A DNA stretch of 64,000 bases from Gnetum montanum (taxonomy: Eukaryota; Streptophyta; Gnetopsida; Gnetales; Gnetaceae): contig MNCI01013865.1 in NCBI GenBank assembly GCA_015680685.1, positions 766,726-830,725 of the forward strand, read 5' to 3'. Below the pieces are notes generated by a model. That model was given only the letters and a program-made list of their open reading frames with translations. It had not been told where the DNA came from and did no database searches. Numbering within the stretch: the first letter of the stretch is position 1; every line of letters starts with the position of its first letter. The position numbers were made by a program, and so were the translations under genes. Positions 33,940-45,714 of this stretch are shown here, piece by piece.

Positions 33940-34150
33940 TTCACATTCTTTTATGCCACATCATTTTCTTTACGCTAACTATTTTTGGTCAGAAACGTCC
34001 TTAAACTATTTTTGGCCCAAAATGGCCTTAAACTAGTTATGGCCCGCTACGGCCTAAAACTAGAAATTCTATTTATTTATCTATGCTTACGATGGCCCGG
34101 CCTGAAATGGCCTTAACTATTAGCGGCCCGTAGTGGCCTAAAACGTGTAA
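33940..34150. repeat. GGCC..TTAAACTA repeats beside the antisense gene
   Basis: Five or six copies of a word like TGGCCCGCTACGGCCTAAAACTAG occur in 200 bp between gag-pro and the end of the antisense gene. The equivalent position in element E (12300-12530) has the same words. Related AAACTGGCA and TTAAACTGG words recur at 39255-39275 and 42850-43220. Confidence 0.6.
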
Positions 34151-36029
34151 CCTTTTTGACGATACATTTCCTTTCATAAAATCAAAAAAAATTTAAAAAA
34201 AATGTTATTTTACAATCACATTGATCAAAGAATGTTACTCTTTATTCCTTTTCATTATAACAAAATTTTTGGCCAATATTTCCACATTACACATCCCCTC
34301 TATTACCACTTCCATATGCATCATTTAACTCCACCTCAGCCTCATGAGGATCTTCCTCATAAGGACCCTCTTCGCATGGTGTCTCTTCATTAGGGCGATC
34401 CTCTCTGTGGGGCTCCTCCTCATGGGGACCTTCTTCATCAAGGCAATTATCTCTGCCACATCCCTCTTCATGAAGACCCTCTTCATGTCGATCCTACGAT
34501 TGGACATGAAATAAACATTAGCGTTGCCACCAAAATTATGCATAACAAGAATACAATAGTCTTGCAACTTACCTATGATGGTCCAATGTCAGCCACAAAA
34601 GGAATTTGTTCTAAGCCGATCCACAGGTATCGCATGATCTCATCCTCGATGAGCTCAGCCCAAATGCCATCTCCTAGATCAATTCCAAACTTAACCTTCC
34701 CTTTTCCATAGGAGTCCATCAAGGTGGTTCAGGAAAGAAGAAAGGGAAAGTAGTCTCCTCACCATGGAGGGTTATTTCTCTCTTAAGAGAGGCACTTACT
34801 GTCACTTGCTCCTAAAACTTCTCATATGCTCCAGAAGCATCGATGACATTGAGGAACAGCCAGAGGGACTGCGCTTCAATCACAGAATCCCTATAAAGTT
34901 GGTGGTAGGTAGCACTTTCTTGCTTATACATGTGCTTATGGTCCTTTTGTGCCTACCCCCATGCTTGGACCCTCACGCTAAAATCCTTCCAATCTTGGTT
35001 CTTTTGGGCCAAGAGATCCATTTGCATCCGTTGCTCAATGAGCTCACGGCTGGCTTGGATACTATTTCTAACAACCATCCAATAATGGACGTAGTCAATC
35101 ACAGTTGTCCACCAATTCTTGTCATTGGTCTCCTAAGCTTGCAGAAATTTGTTTCAGGACTCCAGGTCCTCAACCTTAGCAATTAGGGCCATCTTCTCCT
35201 TTTCTATTTTCTGCAACCTCTTCCAAAGATCTTCATTGACATTCTGACACTCCCATAAAGTACGGTCCGAGCGTAACACACATTTACGCATCTCATCGTA
35301 AAGGCTGCGTGGCACTTCAATCACCTCTGTTGAGGGTTTAGGGGTAGTGTTTATGTCAACGGGCTCTTTGGAATCCCATTTGAGGCAAGACCCTATAACA
35401 TAAAAAATAATAGCTAGATGCAATAGAATAACGTAATGTCGCAATGCCAAAAATCCCTGCATGATAATAGTGACGTACCAATCTCAGGATCAATTTGCTC
35501 TAGGTGACTAATCATATCATTCATGATGCCCTCCATGAACGCAAATTTATTAGGATTCTTGCCCCAATGCTAAGTTGGGGTTACTATCAATGGTACGCCA
35601 CTATTACTAGAAGTGCCTACTACACGAACAAAATGAGTTAGACATAGCACGGAAGACACAAAGGCAATTGAGACGTTACAATAATGCAAAGTTTCAATTC
35701 AACAAAACACTCAAGGGTAGTAGCGAGAGGTTTTCCCTCCAAAGAAAGGTAAAACTCACTAGCGAAAAATCACTTCTATTTTCTTGGCTTATCCGAAAGG
35801 ACCTCGACATCCTCTACTCCCATCTCTCCTTCGGGCACAGGAACTTGTGTGCTACCTACATTACTAATAGGGGCCTCCTTTTCCAAAATTGGGGTCCCTT
35901 CTCCATGCCATAAAACTATGGCTCCTGTTTTAGGGGTCAACTCCTCTACATCATTCCCTTTGTCTGTCAAACAACATAGTTAGCCAAAATAAAAATTTAT
36001 TTACTTATTTTTACAAGCGCTGCTTGACA

Positions 36030-36123
36030 CAACGATGTCTATACGTAGCATAATACATATATAAACTAATTACGCNGCAACGATGTCTATACGTAGCATA
36101 ATACATATATAAACTAATTACGC
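36030..36123. repeat. Second 46-bp duplication around a single N
   Basis: Bases 36030-36075 and 36078-36123 are identical, separated by N and one G. It lies in an intron of the antisense gene. The overlap length equals that at 30557-30649, which points to the assembler, not to biology. Confidence 0.85.
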
Positions 36124-38297
36124 ATTTCTTTACTTACTAGCTGAGGGATCATTCCTATGAAACTTAATTCACAGCTTCTTTCCCTCTATGCTAGTTGGGC
36201 CAGAAGACTCCATGGCCAGATGATGCTTCTTCCGCTGAACTGATGAAGTCACTATTTCTACCACCAGGCATTTCCCCCTTGATGCATTACCAATGTAAGA
36301 AGGGGGTGCCCCACCCATGCTATTTTGGCCCCATGCAAGAGGTGCCGCCAGATCCTTAGTCATAAGTGAAAGTAACTCCCCAATACCTTCAGGGGGATCT
36401 TGGGACCGGACGGTGCAGAAGACCTAGGAAATCCACGGTTTGAAAATATGGTTACGGTCTTGCTACACCTAGACTCCATCCCTGCGAACCACCAGGAATT
36501 CAGAAAAACTTAGAAAGTAAGCTATGAAAAAGGCACAATGAATGTTGAAACGAGACTCAAGCTTCTTGCAAAAATTGACCATTTCAGCCTGCAGGCCTTC
36601 AGCAAGGTAGCTTGCCCAATTATATCAGGTCCCCTCCTCCATAACCTCCTGCATAATCTAAGCCTGCTCTATGGTAAGGATTCTTCCCTGGAAGAGTAGC
36701 TTGGGGAAGGCACAAGCTCGAAAGAGGGGATAAATAATATTAGCCACCTCTAGCTTGATTTTATTGACAAGGATGCCTTTTGGTTCCATTTTAACCCCTA
36801 GCCATTCCTCTATATCCTTCTACTGCTTAGAACCTCTCTTTGACCTTTCTTCTATTGGAAGGCCATTAGAAGGAATGCCAAAAAATTCGACAAACATTTG
36901 AGCGTTAATATCAAAACTCACACGCACATTACACATGTGCATGTGAAGATGCTCAACTTCTTCGCTGAAGGAGTCGACTAGGGTTAACATTTCAATTGCA
37001 GTGACATCAGGTGTTACAGCTAAAAATAGCTCCATCAGTCCAGCTTCCTAAAGGTTATTTGTTATGGCGACTGGCACCGCTCCGTGGTAGAGCCAATGTT
37101 GCGCTTCTTTTATGTCACCATAATGGAAAAAGAGACTACTCGCCTCATGCCCAGAAGCTATCATCGTGACTTCCCATGATTCCCTAACTGTGAACATGAA
37201 ACAACAGTTGAGACAACATAGCAAAATAATACAATCTTATACATTGTTCCCATTCCATAAGATCATATAGTTGACCACCATAGCGTAATTTACCACATCC
37301 AAAGGGCGAAGGAAATGGTGGGATTTTCTCTTGCACGTCCTCAATGGTGATAGGATGATCCAAAGTCCAATCCTTATCTAGCCATCTGGAGTTTTTACAC
37401 TTGACAAAAAAATTTAACATAGCAAATAGGGTAGTGTGGGATTTCAAATCCTAGTTTTCCTAGGACACCAGTATGCACATTGCTGATGGAAGTGAATTCC
37501 TTTATGGACATTTCAGCCATAGATAGCATGTCCATATCACCTTGGAGACCATTTGCATTGATGAAAAACCTACATCACAGAATTTAGACAATTTTTTGTA
37601 CTTGACACAAAATCAAACAATAGTTAGCACATCATAACACTGTGAAAACACTTACCCACCAGCATAATACACTATGCCATGTGGATTCTGGAAATAGGTC
37701 GTGAGATGACAAGCCACAAACAACATGTTGTAGGTGTGATAATAATCAAACCCAGACATCTCCCAAATCCAAGATAAATGCCTCAAATCCCTAGCACTCT
37801 ATTCACGGTCTTGTCCCCTCACGACGTTATGTACCACAACTATCATACAACCACCAAAAATGTTAAGATGTTCTACATTGATCCAACCAGTAGTGTCTCC
37901 AAAATGGCGACAGCTATCTCGGCTGGTACATGTAACCAGATGATTACGCTGAAATTATGCAACAAAAACTGCAAAAACTCTCGTGTGCCTTTTCAGAACC
38001 AAACTGCCTCTTCCCCTACATGAGCATGAGGAGGAGGAACATCGGCCACGGGGACATGTAAACAGCACAGGATGCCCACAATGTCCAAGACGATTAGGAC
38101 GGGCCTTAGCGTAATCCTTTACAATAAAGCACACTATCATTAGGAAAAGCAATTTAGAAATACTAACAATTTCTGAACCATCAATTCAAAAAAACCCAAA
38201 GGAGGCTCATAAAAATCTATTACACAACACTAGGGTTCTCATTATCTTAACTCCAAGAAAATCACATATTACGCTAGAGATGCACTACCAAAACTTC

Positions 38298-38543
38298 CCA
38301 AACCCTTGCGACGGTGCAAGGTCTGTCTCTGACAACAATGATAAAGGTAACATTTCATATTACCCCAGCATAACATGTAACCATTATGAGCGAGACAACA
38401 AACCCTGCTTACACTACACAAGGGTATAATACCTAGACTTCTGACCAGTTATGCATTGTGTTTGTATAATATTACCCAAGATCACCCAAACCCTTGTAAT
38501 GGTGCAAGGTTTATCTCTGACAACCACGATAGGGGTAATATTA
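38298..38543. repeat. Diverged 59-bp direct repeat in first intron of the antisense gene
   Basis: 38298-38356 and 38485-38543 are alike: both begin CCCAAACCCTTG, then GGTGCAAGGT, then TCTCTGACAAC, then GGTAA. The period is 187 bp. The copies differ at many sites, so the duplication is old. It lies between exon 1 and exon 2. Confidence 0.7.
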
Positions 38544-38901
38544 CAAACTACAATAGCGTAGCTCACATAGGCAGGTATCAACACCCAATACAAAGCACAT
38601 CTTCAAAGAAAATACAATTACGATGCCATAACAACAAAAACAACAATTGTGCAAGGAAGGTAAAGAACGACTTATCGAGCGAGTGGAGTAGCCTCTCGAG
38701 GTTCGACCCAAGCCTTTGAAATCCGCTCCAACCTCTCCTACACTTCATCGATCTTCACAAATTTTGCATGTTTTCCTTTAGTCTTCGGTGCCATGGTTAT
38801 GCCTAAACAACCTTTACAAAATCATTTACTTAAGCTTTATTTCTACTTTAACCTAGCTCAACCTCGCAATGTTTACAGTTTTACTCTTAGGATGAACCAT
38901 C

Positions 38902-38910
38902 TGTTTATAA
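38902..38910 (-). promoter_or_regulatory. TATA-like box upstream of the antisense gene
   Basis: The minus strand reads ATGCTTATAAACAGATGG, about 110 bp before the ATG at 38794. The distance suits a promoter plus a short 5' leader. Element E lacks this part, so conservation cannot be tested here. Confidence 0.4.
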
Positions 38911-39119
38911 GCATGATGGTGAAAACTTGTTGTTTTCGTATTTGATTAACATGAACTTTTCTGAAAGGCAAGCATGTCATTTTGACATGAAGTGTGAAGA
39001 TCACAACATTATTCTCATAGACATCGCATTGATTGTGGTCCAAAAAGACCCTAAACTAATGCATAGCGTATCGTCTCGTAATCCGGTCACACTAACTACA
39101 GTCTTCACAAAATCCTAAA

Positions 39120-39372
39120 TTAGCTATTTTGAAATGCTAGACATGCCACGTTATACCTTTTCATCATAGTTCGTAGAAACCTTATGCTAATACCTAGGAA
39201 ACCTGGCTTGCTATTTTCTTACAAACTGTGTATATTGTAACGATCCACTAAGACCTTAAACTGGCAACCTCTTTTTAACATGCATCTCTAAAAAACCTTC
39301 TACCACTTCACCAAGGTGATAAAAATGATGTAACAACTTCCATTATTGGTAGTTTTTCAAGTCAATTAACAA
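39120..39372. other. Spacer between antisense gene promoter and pol
   Basis: No gene is seen. The stretch includes a CCTTAAACTGGCAACC word near 39253, related to the repeats at 33940-34150 and 42850-43220. In Ogre-type Tat elements an intron lies between protease and RT; a splice acceptor here could join the two genes, but I cannot point to one with confidence. Confidence 0.35.
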
Positions 39373-42300
39373 ATGGATGAAGCTTTACTCGCACCCCTAG
39401 CCCTTACAAGCCCATATGGGGAAACAATTAGACTGCTCAATCTTGCACTGAGAAGAACTGACGCTTCCCTGTATGACACAACCATAGTAGCATCGGAAAT
39501 ATCCCCAGACTGGCCAGAACATTTGGCCCAAACCCTAGACCTAGAAGCTAGTGATGTGATTGAGGATCCCCTTACTAAGGTCCCTGTGGTTACACACAAA
39601 GGAGAAAGTAAAACTTTGAAAGTTAGTTCTCTCCTCAACCAACAAACGCAGAGTGACATATCTCGAGTGCTTCAAAATAACATTGCAGTATTCACATGGT
39701 CGTACGAAGACATGCCAGGTTTAGACCTAAGACTAATACAGCAAAACATAGTTTTAGACCCGCATATCAAAGCAGTTAAACAAAAAGCACAGACAATTAA
39801 GCCCGAAATCACGTTGGCAATGTGTGATGAAATCACTAAGCTATATCAGGCTGGTTTCATCCACACGGTCGGTTATTCAGACTAGGTGTCAAACATCATT
39901 GTTGTTTCCAAGAAAATGGGAGAAATACACATTTGTATAGACTTCCATGATCTAAACAAGGCAATAATTAAATACAACTTCCCATTACCGAGTATCAACC
40001 AACTTATCGATACAATAGCTGGACATGCCTTTCTATCCTTCATGGATGGGTTTTCGGGCTATAATCAAATCTGTATCAACCCAGAACATCAACTGACTAC
40101 AACTTTTATGACCCCCTAGGGAACTTTCTACTACACCATGATGCCTTTTGGGTTAAAAAACACTGGATAAACTTATCAACGTGTCATGACATATATCTTT
40201 AGCGATTACCTCTTAGAGAGATTGAACGACTACGTAGACGACATAGCTGTCAAATCTAAGAAGTCGAAAGATCATCCAGAAGACCTAGAGTTAATCCTTA
40301 AATAATGTCTCAAGCACGACCTATGAATCAACCCAAAAAAATGCATGTTTAGAGTCAAAACTAGATGCATGTTGGGGTTTGTGGTATCAGAGGCTGGCAT
40401 ACAAGTCGACTCTAACAAGGTTAAGGCCATCGTTAACCTAGCACCACCTACAAACCTCAAATAACTACGTCGGTTGCAGGGTAGGTTATAGTTTATTAGG
40501 AGGTTCATCTCGAAGTTAACAAATAAATTACATCCTATGCAACATTTTCTCAAGAAGGGAGTTAACTTTGAATGTATCGAGGACTGCCAGCATGCGTTTG
40601 ATGACCTGAAGAAAGAGTTGTTACATTTTCCAACGATTTTCCCACCATAAAGGGACCAGCCTTTCTACATCTACCTAGAAAACTCATACGTGTCCATAGC
40701 AGCATTGTTGTGTCAAAAGAGGTACAATGAGTTAAAAATCCCTATCTACTATCTAAGTCACACTCTATTTGCATACGAAACAAGGTACAATGAAGTAGAG
40801 TATAACTGTTTGGCATTAGTTTTTGTTCTCAAAAAATGTAGACACTATATTTTTTGCAGTCAAGTTAAGATAATTTGCAAAAACAACATTCTGCAGGCCA
40901 TTACAAAAAACTTATACCAGAGCAGTAGGATAGCCCGTTGGAAAGCCATCACAGTGGAATTTGACTTGCACTACGTTGGCCAATCTTCCATGAAAGGTCA
41001 AGTGATAGTCAACCAACTTGTGACATCACCTATTAACGATCAAGCCACGATAGAGCCCAAGTTTCCTGATGAACATATACATAGTTTAGGCCCTGTATCA
41101 ACATGCCTCAAAGCAACATTATACTTCGATGCAGCTTCGACCACCATAGGTAGTAGCACCGCCACCGTCATTACGCTCTCCCCTAAGGATGTTCTTCCAT
41201 TGGCTTATCGCCTAGTGTTTCCCTATACGAACAATGTGGTAGAGTATGAGGGGCTCCTCAAGGGACTGTTAACAACCAAGGAACTCAATGTCCAACACCT
41301 GGCAATCTGAGGAAAGTCGATGCTTGTTGTCAATCAAATCATAGGAGTCTACACTTGCAAAGTTATGCATCTGCAGCCTTATTACGATATGGCTAAAGAT
41401 CTTCTGAAACAATTCACAATGACTGACGTCTGACACATGCCGTGCAGTGAGAACACTGTAGCTGATGCATTAGCTATGCTTGCTGTAAATGTGCCACCAC
41501 ATTTGTTTGCCACCTTGCCTACATTAATGATATAATGCATAGACCCTGTAATTCAAGCGGTGCAAATCTCTTCCTTAAGTGCGAAAGGAATGCCAGAATG
41601 GTACGATAACATTAAAACCTACCTTCTACATGGCGAACCACCGCATGAGTTGACATCTATGCAAAAAGATGCAATCCGCAAGCGTGCCAAGCAATACGTC
41701 ATCATTAGAGACAGCACTCTATGTAGGCACTCTTTTGATGGCATATTGTTAACCTGCATTAATAATGACCAAGCACAAAGGATAGTTAGTGATGTTCATG
41801 AAGGACTATGTGGAGGACACATCGCCCCATGAGCCATGGCCACTAAAATTAGATGCTTAGGGTATTACTAGTCGTACATGGAGCAAGACTATCTTACCAA
41901 GGTTAAGACATGTGAAACATGCCAACATTGTCACCAACTGAGTTGCATACTACACAGATCACTTGGTCATTCCAACGATGGGGACTAGACATCATAGGCC
42001 CCATCACGCCTAAGTCTTCCGTAGGACATACCTTCATTATCACCACCACTGAGTACTTCATGAAGTGGGTCAAGGCTATTCCCTTATGAAAGACTACATC
42101 TCAACAGGTTTTTCATTTTATCTTGGACAACATAGTAACCAAATTTGGGCTTCCCATGACTATTGTGACCAACAACGTGCCACAATCTAGTAGTACCAAA
42201 ACCAAATCTTTCTGCAACAACATTGGTATTAAGCAATCTTTTTCCTCGCCTTATTACCCATAAGCAAATGATCCAAGTAAAGGCAATAAACAAGGTGGTC

Positions 42301-42822
42301 ATAAATTTACTAAAAAAGATGCTCAGCAGTAACAAGAAATGATAGCATGAGAAGATCCTCTACATGCTATGGGCCTACCGTACGACATGTAGAACAGCTA
42401 CGGGTAGGACAACCTACAGCCTAGTCTATAGATCTGAAGTAGTGTTACCACTGGAACTATAGGTTCTCTCACTATAGATGGTCCTCTCCATGGTTATAAA
42501 TGAGACTCAACACAACGAGTCCAGGATCATGGATCTAGACTCATTAGAGGAGAAATGCATCCAGATGCTCGACAGCATCGAAAAGTATCATAACAAGAAA
42601 AATCAGAAGCATCATCACAACCTACATCAACGATCGATCGAGAAAGGAGACTTAGTTCTTAAGGCCATTTGCAAACTAGTGAGCAAATTCTCTACAAGTT
42701 GGGAAGGCCCTTTCTTGGTCATCAATGCATACAGCAATGGAGCATTCAGGCTAGCAGATATCAACGGCAACGAACTCTTGAACCTAATGAATCATATGTA
42801 CCTAAAGTGGTACCACATCTAA
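39373..42822 (+). pseudogene. Pol gene of element F: RT, RNase H, second RNase H, integrase
   Basis: A 170-codon frame opens at 39373 (MDEALLAPLALTSPYGET). RT blocks: AVFTWSYEDMPGLD (39690), DFHDLNKA and FLSFMDGFSGYNQI (39940-40070), YYTMMPFGL, and YVDDIAVKSKK (40230). RNase H: ETRYNEVEYNCLALVF (40780-40840). Archaeal-type RNase H: LYFDAAS and TNNVVEYEGLLKGL (41120-41280); its third acidic residue is lost (GKSML). Integrase: RRWGLDIIGP-type core near 41970, a second aspartate changed (VTNN), and the C-terminal WEGPFLVINAYSNGAF (42690-42760). About ten stops break it. Dual RNase H marks the Tat lineage. Confidence 0.85.
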
Positions 42823-42849
42823 ACATCAGTTTGGCTCAAATGCAAGGTA

Positions 42850-43220
42850 ACAATCATCTGCTATGATGTAAAATTGGTATTGTTGTACACATCTGCTACG
42901 ATGTAAAACTGGCAGTTCCTACATGCATCAGCCATGACGCTAAACTGGCAAGGTTTTTGACTGTCCACCATGATGTAAAACTGGCAAGCTAAGCATCCTT
43001 CTGCTGAGATGCTAAACTAACACAGACTTGTCCCTAGGTCATGACATGAAATTGACACCCACAGCATGATTTGCTAGGACCATAAACTAGTTCTTCGACC
43101 ATCCTCTATGACGTAAAACTAGAACACTTCAGTCTGCCCAGACTTTAAATCGAGACCATGGTCTGCTGGGACTTAAAACCAGCAACAACGGTCTGCCAGG
43201 ACTTAAAACTAGAATCTTTT
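42850..43220. repeat. Tandem GATGTAAAACTGGCA repeats after pol of F
   Basis: About nine diverged units of 40-50 bp, each with a core like (T)CTGCTACGATGTAAAACTGGCA or CTGCCAGGACTTAAAACTAG, follow the integrase stop. They vary in spacing and sequence. Tat elements often have tandem repeats in this place. Confidence 0.65.
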
Positions 43221-44570
43221 AACAGACCATCCATGCAACAAGTGAGCTTCATCATTCTTGCATGGCATCCCTATCAGACAAAATGGGTAGGGCGTTGGAA
43301 CAGAAGCACCCCCCGGCATCCTATTAATTCCTCATATATGCCGAAAGGCATACTATTGACCCCTTAGAGATGCTGCTACAATGGCCACTCAGAAATTATA
43401 GCTCCCAAGGTCAACATCGCCACTTGGAGCTCCAAAGAAACTATGGTCACCCATAGCTTTGGTTGCCTCTAACTGCCGCCGCCACCAGAGTCTAGCCTCG
43501 CAGATTCATCCAACTGGTTCTTTGCATAGTCAAATGGATAAGATGAGTCTGGCTATCGATGGTGATTCTTGAGCCATGGTGTCAACAAAGGGACTAGTGC
43601 CTCTTGCTATAGTTCCTTCTCCATGGCATGCGCTCTCCTTTTTGCTCCAAATAGCACTTGTTTCAGCAGCACTCTTGTTCTTGTTCTTGATCTATATTTT
43701 ATTGTATCATATGATATTGTATGTTCTCACTTTTGGCTAAATCTAAATAAGACACCTTACCTTAGAAAAGGAGATAATTTCTCTTATCTACATTTAAGAT
43801 CACTCTACCTTCTCAAACATACTTCAATACTTATTAACTTTCAAAAAAATTTATTCAAATCCATACCTGGAAAATGAATTTTTGTTAATGTTGACACAAA
43901 CAAGGTTGGGACATCAACATACCAAATTAACTACTTCAAGTACAAACCCAAGTTGTAAGCAATTGTGGATATTATATAAGAAGAAACAGTATCCTAATTA
44001 ACCTTGTTGCTGATTTTAGTGATTGTAATAGACACATGGGTGGATCTGGGCTACAAGATACATGATGTCTATTGAATGAGTAGTAGTGTAATGGGTGGGT
44101 TTTGGGGCATAGTTACTATTCCCAATCCTCTATTGTTTCAGATAGTCAAGGTTGAGGGTCAAAGCACGTGACTGTTGTTGGGTTGGGATTGTGTGATGAA
44201 TGATGGTTTTTTGGTTGTGATTGCTAAGGTTTTTGCTTTGGGAATCTGCATTTTAGAGGCAAGTTTTTCTTGGCACAATGCGAGTCATCCAAAAAAATCT
44301 TTCTCTTAGCACAATGTGGGTCTTTTCTACTTCACAAGTCTTTTTAGTGGGAAAAGTATCCATTGGTGGCTAAGCTGGGTAGGGGATTTCTACATGAGCA
44401 GTGTGGTTTCCAAATTCTTTGCCTAAGCCTACCTCTCGCCCTTTGCAAAAAATTCTCCCAAGGAGTATGTTCCTGGTTTTTTTTTCCCTTACTTTCATTC
44501 TACTTCCTTAGAGTGTTTGGGCTAGGGCCCTACCAGGTTTGCATGACCCAAACTATTTCTCCACCCTCTA
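43221..44570. other. Unassigned stretch between element F and the LINE
   Basis: I see no gene supported by similarity. Short frames at 43569-43877 and 44363-44608 look like chance. Part of it may be the LINE 5' untranslated region, and part a lost 3' LTR of element F. An imperfect inverted pair TGTTGACACA...GACATCAACA at 43889-43920 has no clear partner. Confidence 0.35.
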
Positions 44571-45470
44571 ATGTTGGAGGAAAAATGGAAGATAATGGAT
44601 TCCTCTAATAATATGCCACAACATAATGAGAATACTACTAATATGAATGATAATGATAATGTCTTGCATTTTGAATTTCCTAAAAACATATTTGATGGAA
44701 TAGTTCAAACCTTTACTCAACTTTACATAATTGGATTTTTTATTGGCAGGATTCCTCCTACCTCAATTTTCCAAGATATGGTTAAAAAGTTTTGGAAACT
44801 ACAAAATATTAAATTAACATTGGCTCTTAAACTTACAAGGTCTTTTCTTTTCACTTTTGAAACCAATCTTATGGTAGACTTTGTGAAACAGCCATCTATT
44901 TACAATGTTTATGAATCCATTTTAATGCTTCAACCCTAGAAGAAAAATTTGACCCTAAGAAAGAAAGTAAAAGTATTTTGCTAGTTTGAATTGAATTTCT
45001 AGGACTTCCATCACATTTTTCTTCACATGTTAACATTATTTTTGCATAGATTACGGATGTTCTTGGTATAGAGTCCTTTTCAGGCTTCCTTCCAAGACCA
45101 ACTTGGCAAGTTTGTATCAATCTTGATATGCAAATGTAACACTCAGACTCACTAATGTTTACTGTTAAAGGAAAGACTTTTGTGTAAAATATCTCATATA
45201 CTACACTCTTGAATCATTATTATTATTGTCTTGATCCTAATCATAGGAAAGCTCAATGTCCAAAGCTATTGGCCAAGATTGAAGCTGAGAGAATTTTAGA
45301 TGAATCAGTTAATAAAGAATTAAAAGATAAAAATATATCTTTAAATTCGAGTAATGATACTACTGAGATGCACCCCCTAGATAAGCCTTCTTCTCTAGAC
45401 CCCAAGATGACAGATGTTCACAACATGAATATTGAGGTTGCTAATGTTGCTAAGCATCTTCAAAACTAAA
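44571..45470 (+). pseudogene. LINE ORF1 remnant (RNA-binding protein with CCHC)
   Basis: The open frame 44571-44939 begins MLEEKWKIMDSSNN. It includes FVKQPSIYNVYESILMLQP, similar in layout to the DUF4283-type domain of plant L1 ORF1. After several breaks, VWIEFLGLPSHF-like and later HYYYCLDPNHRKAQCPKL (45209-45260) appear. The latter is a CCHC knuckle with the first cysteine changed to tyrosine. The protein would coat LINE RNA. It is not functional here. Confidence 0.65.
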
Positions 45471-45714
45471 AAGGAATCCCAAAAGAAGCTACTGGTGGTT
45501 GGTAGCGAGTTACCTAGAAATCTTATGCATCATTCACACATGATAATCCTATCTTTAGCAATTTCCCTTAAGGGTACCAATCCCCAGTTATTGTTAATGA
45601 TAATCATTCTGCTAGTAGAAGATTAGGTGCTCATTGTCCTTCAATAAATAAATTTGAGTCTAGGAATTATTTTAAGGCTTTAGTAGTTGAGGGAGATCCT
45701 ACTTCATCCTCATA

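Larger units (their letters stand above)
34287..38794 (-). pseudogene. Antisense, intron-containing gene inside element F
   Basis: A gene on the minus strand fills the gap between protease and RT. It starts MAPKTKGKHAKFVKIDEV at 38794 and ends ...GSGNRGDV at 34287. Exons I can place: 38794-38676, 38116-37656, 37569-37243, 37187-36138, 35963-35760, about 35613-35480, about 35390-34580, and a final exon ending 34287. Donors such as GTAAGTG (37655) and GTAAGTA (36137) and acceptors ATGTAG, TTCACAG and TTTGACAG fit plant introns; the first donor is mutated (ATAAGT). Exon 4 has long helices and the stretch VRVSFDINAQMFVEFFGIPS, reminiscent of plant transposon-associated domains such as Transposase_32. 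Later exons are coiled coil, then an acidic HEEGP-type tail. Several stops are mostly CAG-to-TAG or CGA-to-TGA. Function unknown. Confidence 0.7.
28720..43220 (+). mobile_element. Element F, Tat-type LTR retrotransposon with antisense gene
   Basis: On the plus strand the order is a 5' LTR part with TATA box, primer-binding site, gag-protease (30073-33880), a spacer with an antisense gene (38794-34287, minus), then RT, RNase H, a second archaeal-type RNase H and integrase (39373-42822), and a repeat-rich 3' stretch. Two RNase H domains are the hallmark of the Tat lineage, which includes Ogre. Many stops are present. I could not find a second LTR after 43220, so the 3' end is missing or too decayed. 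Confidence 0.8.

Noticed and set aside
43889-43920. Inverted pair TGTTGACACA...GACATCAACA as LTR edge
   Set aside because: It resembles the start of the element C LTR in layout, but no second copy or duplication was found nearby.
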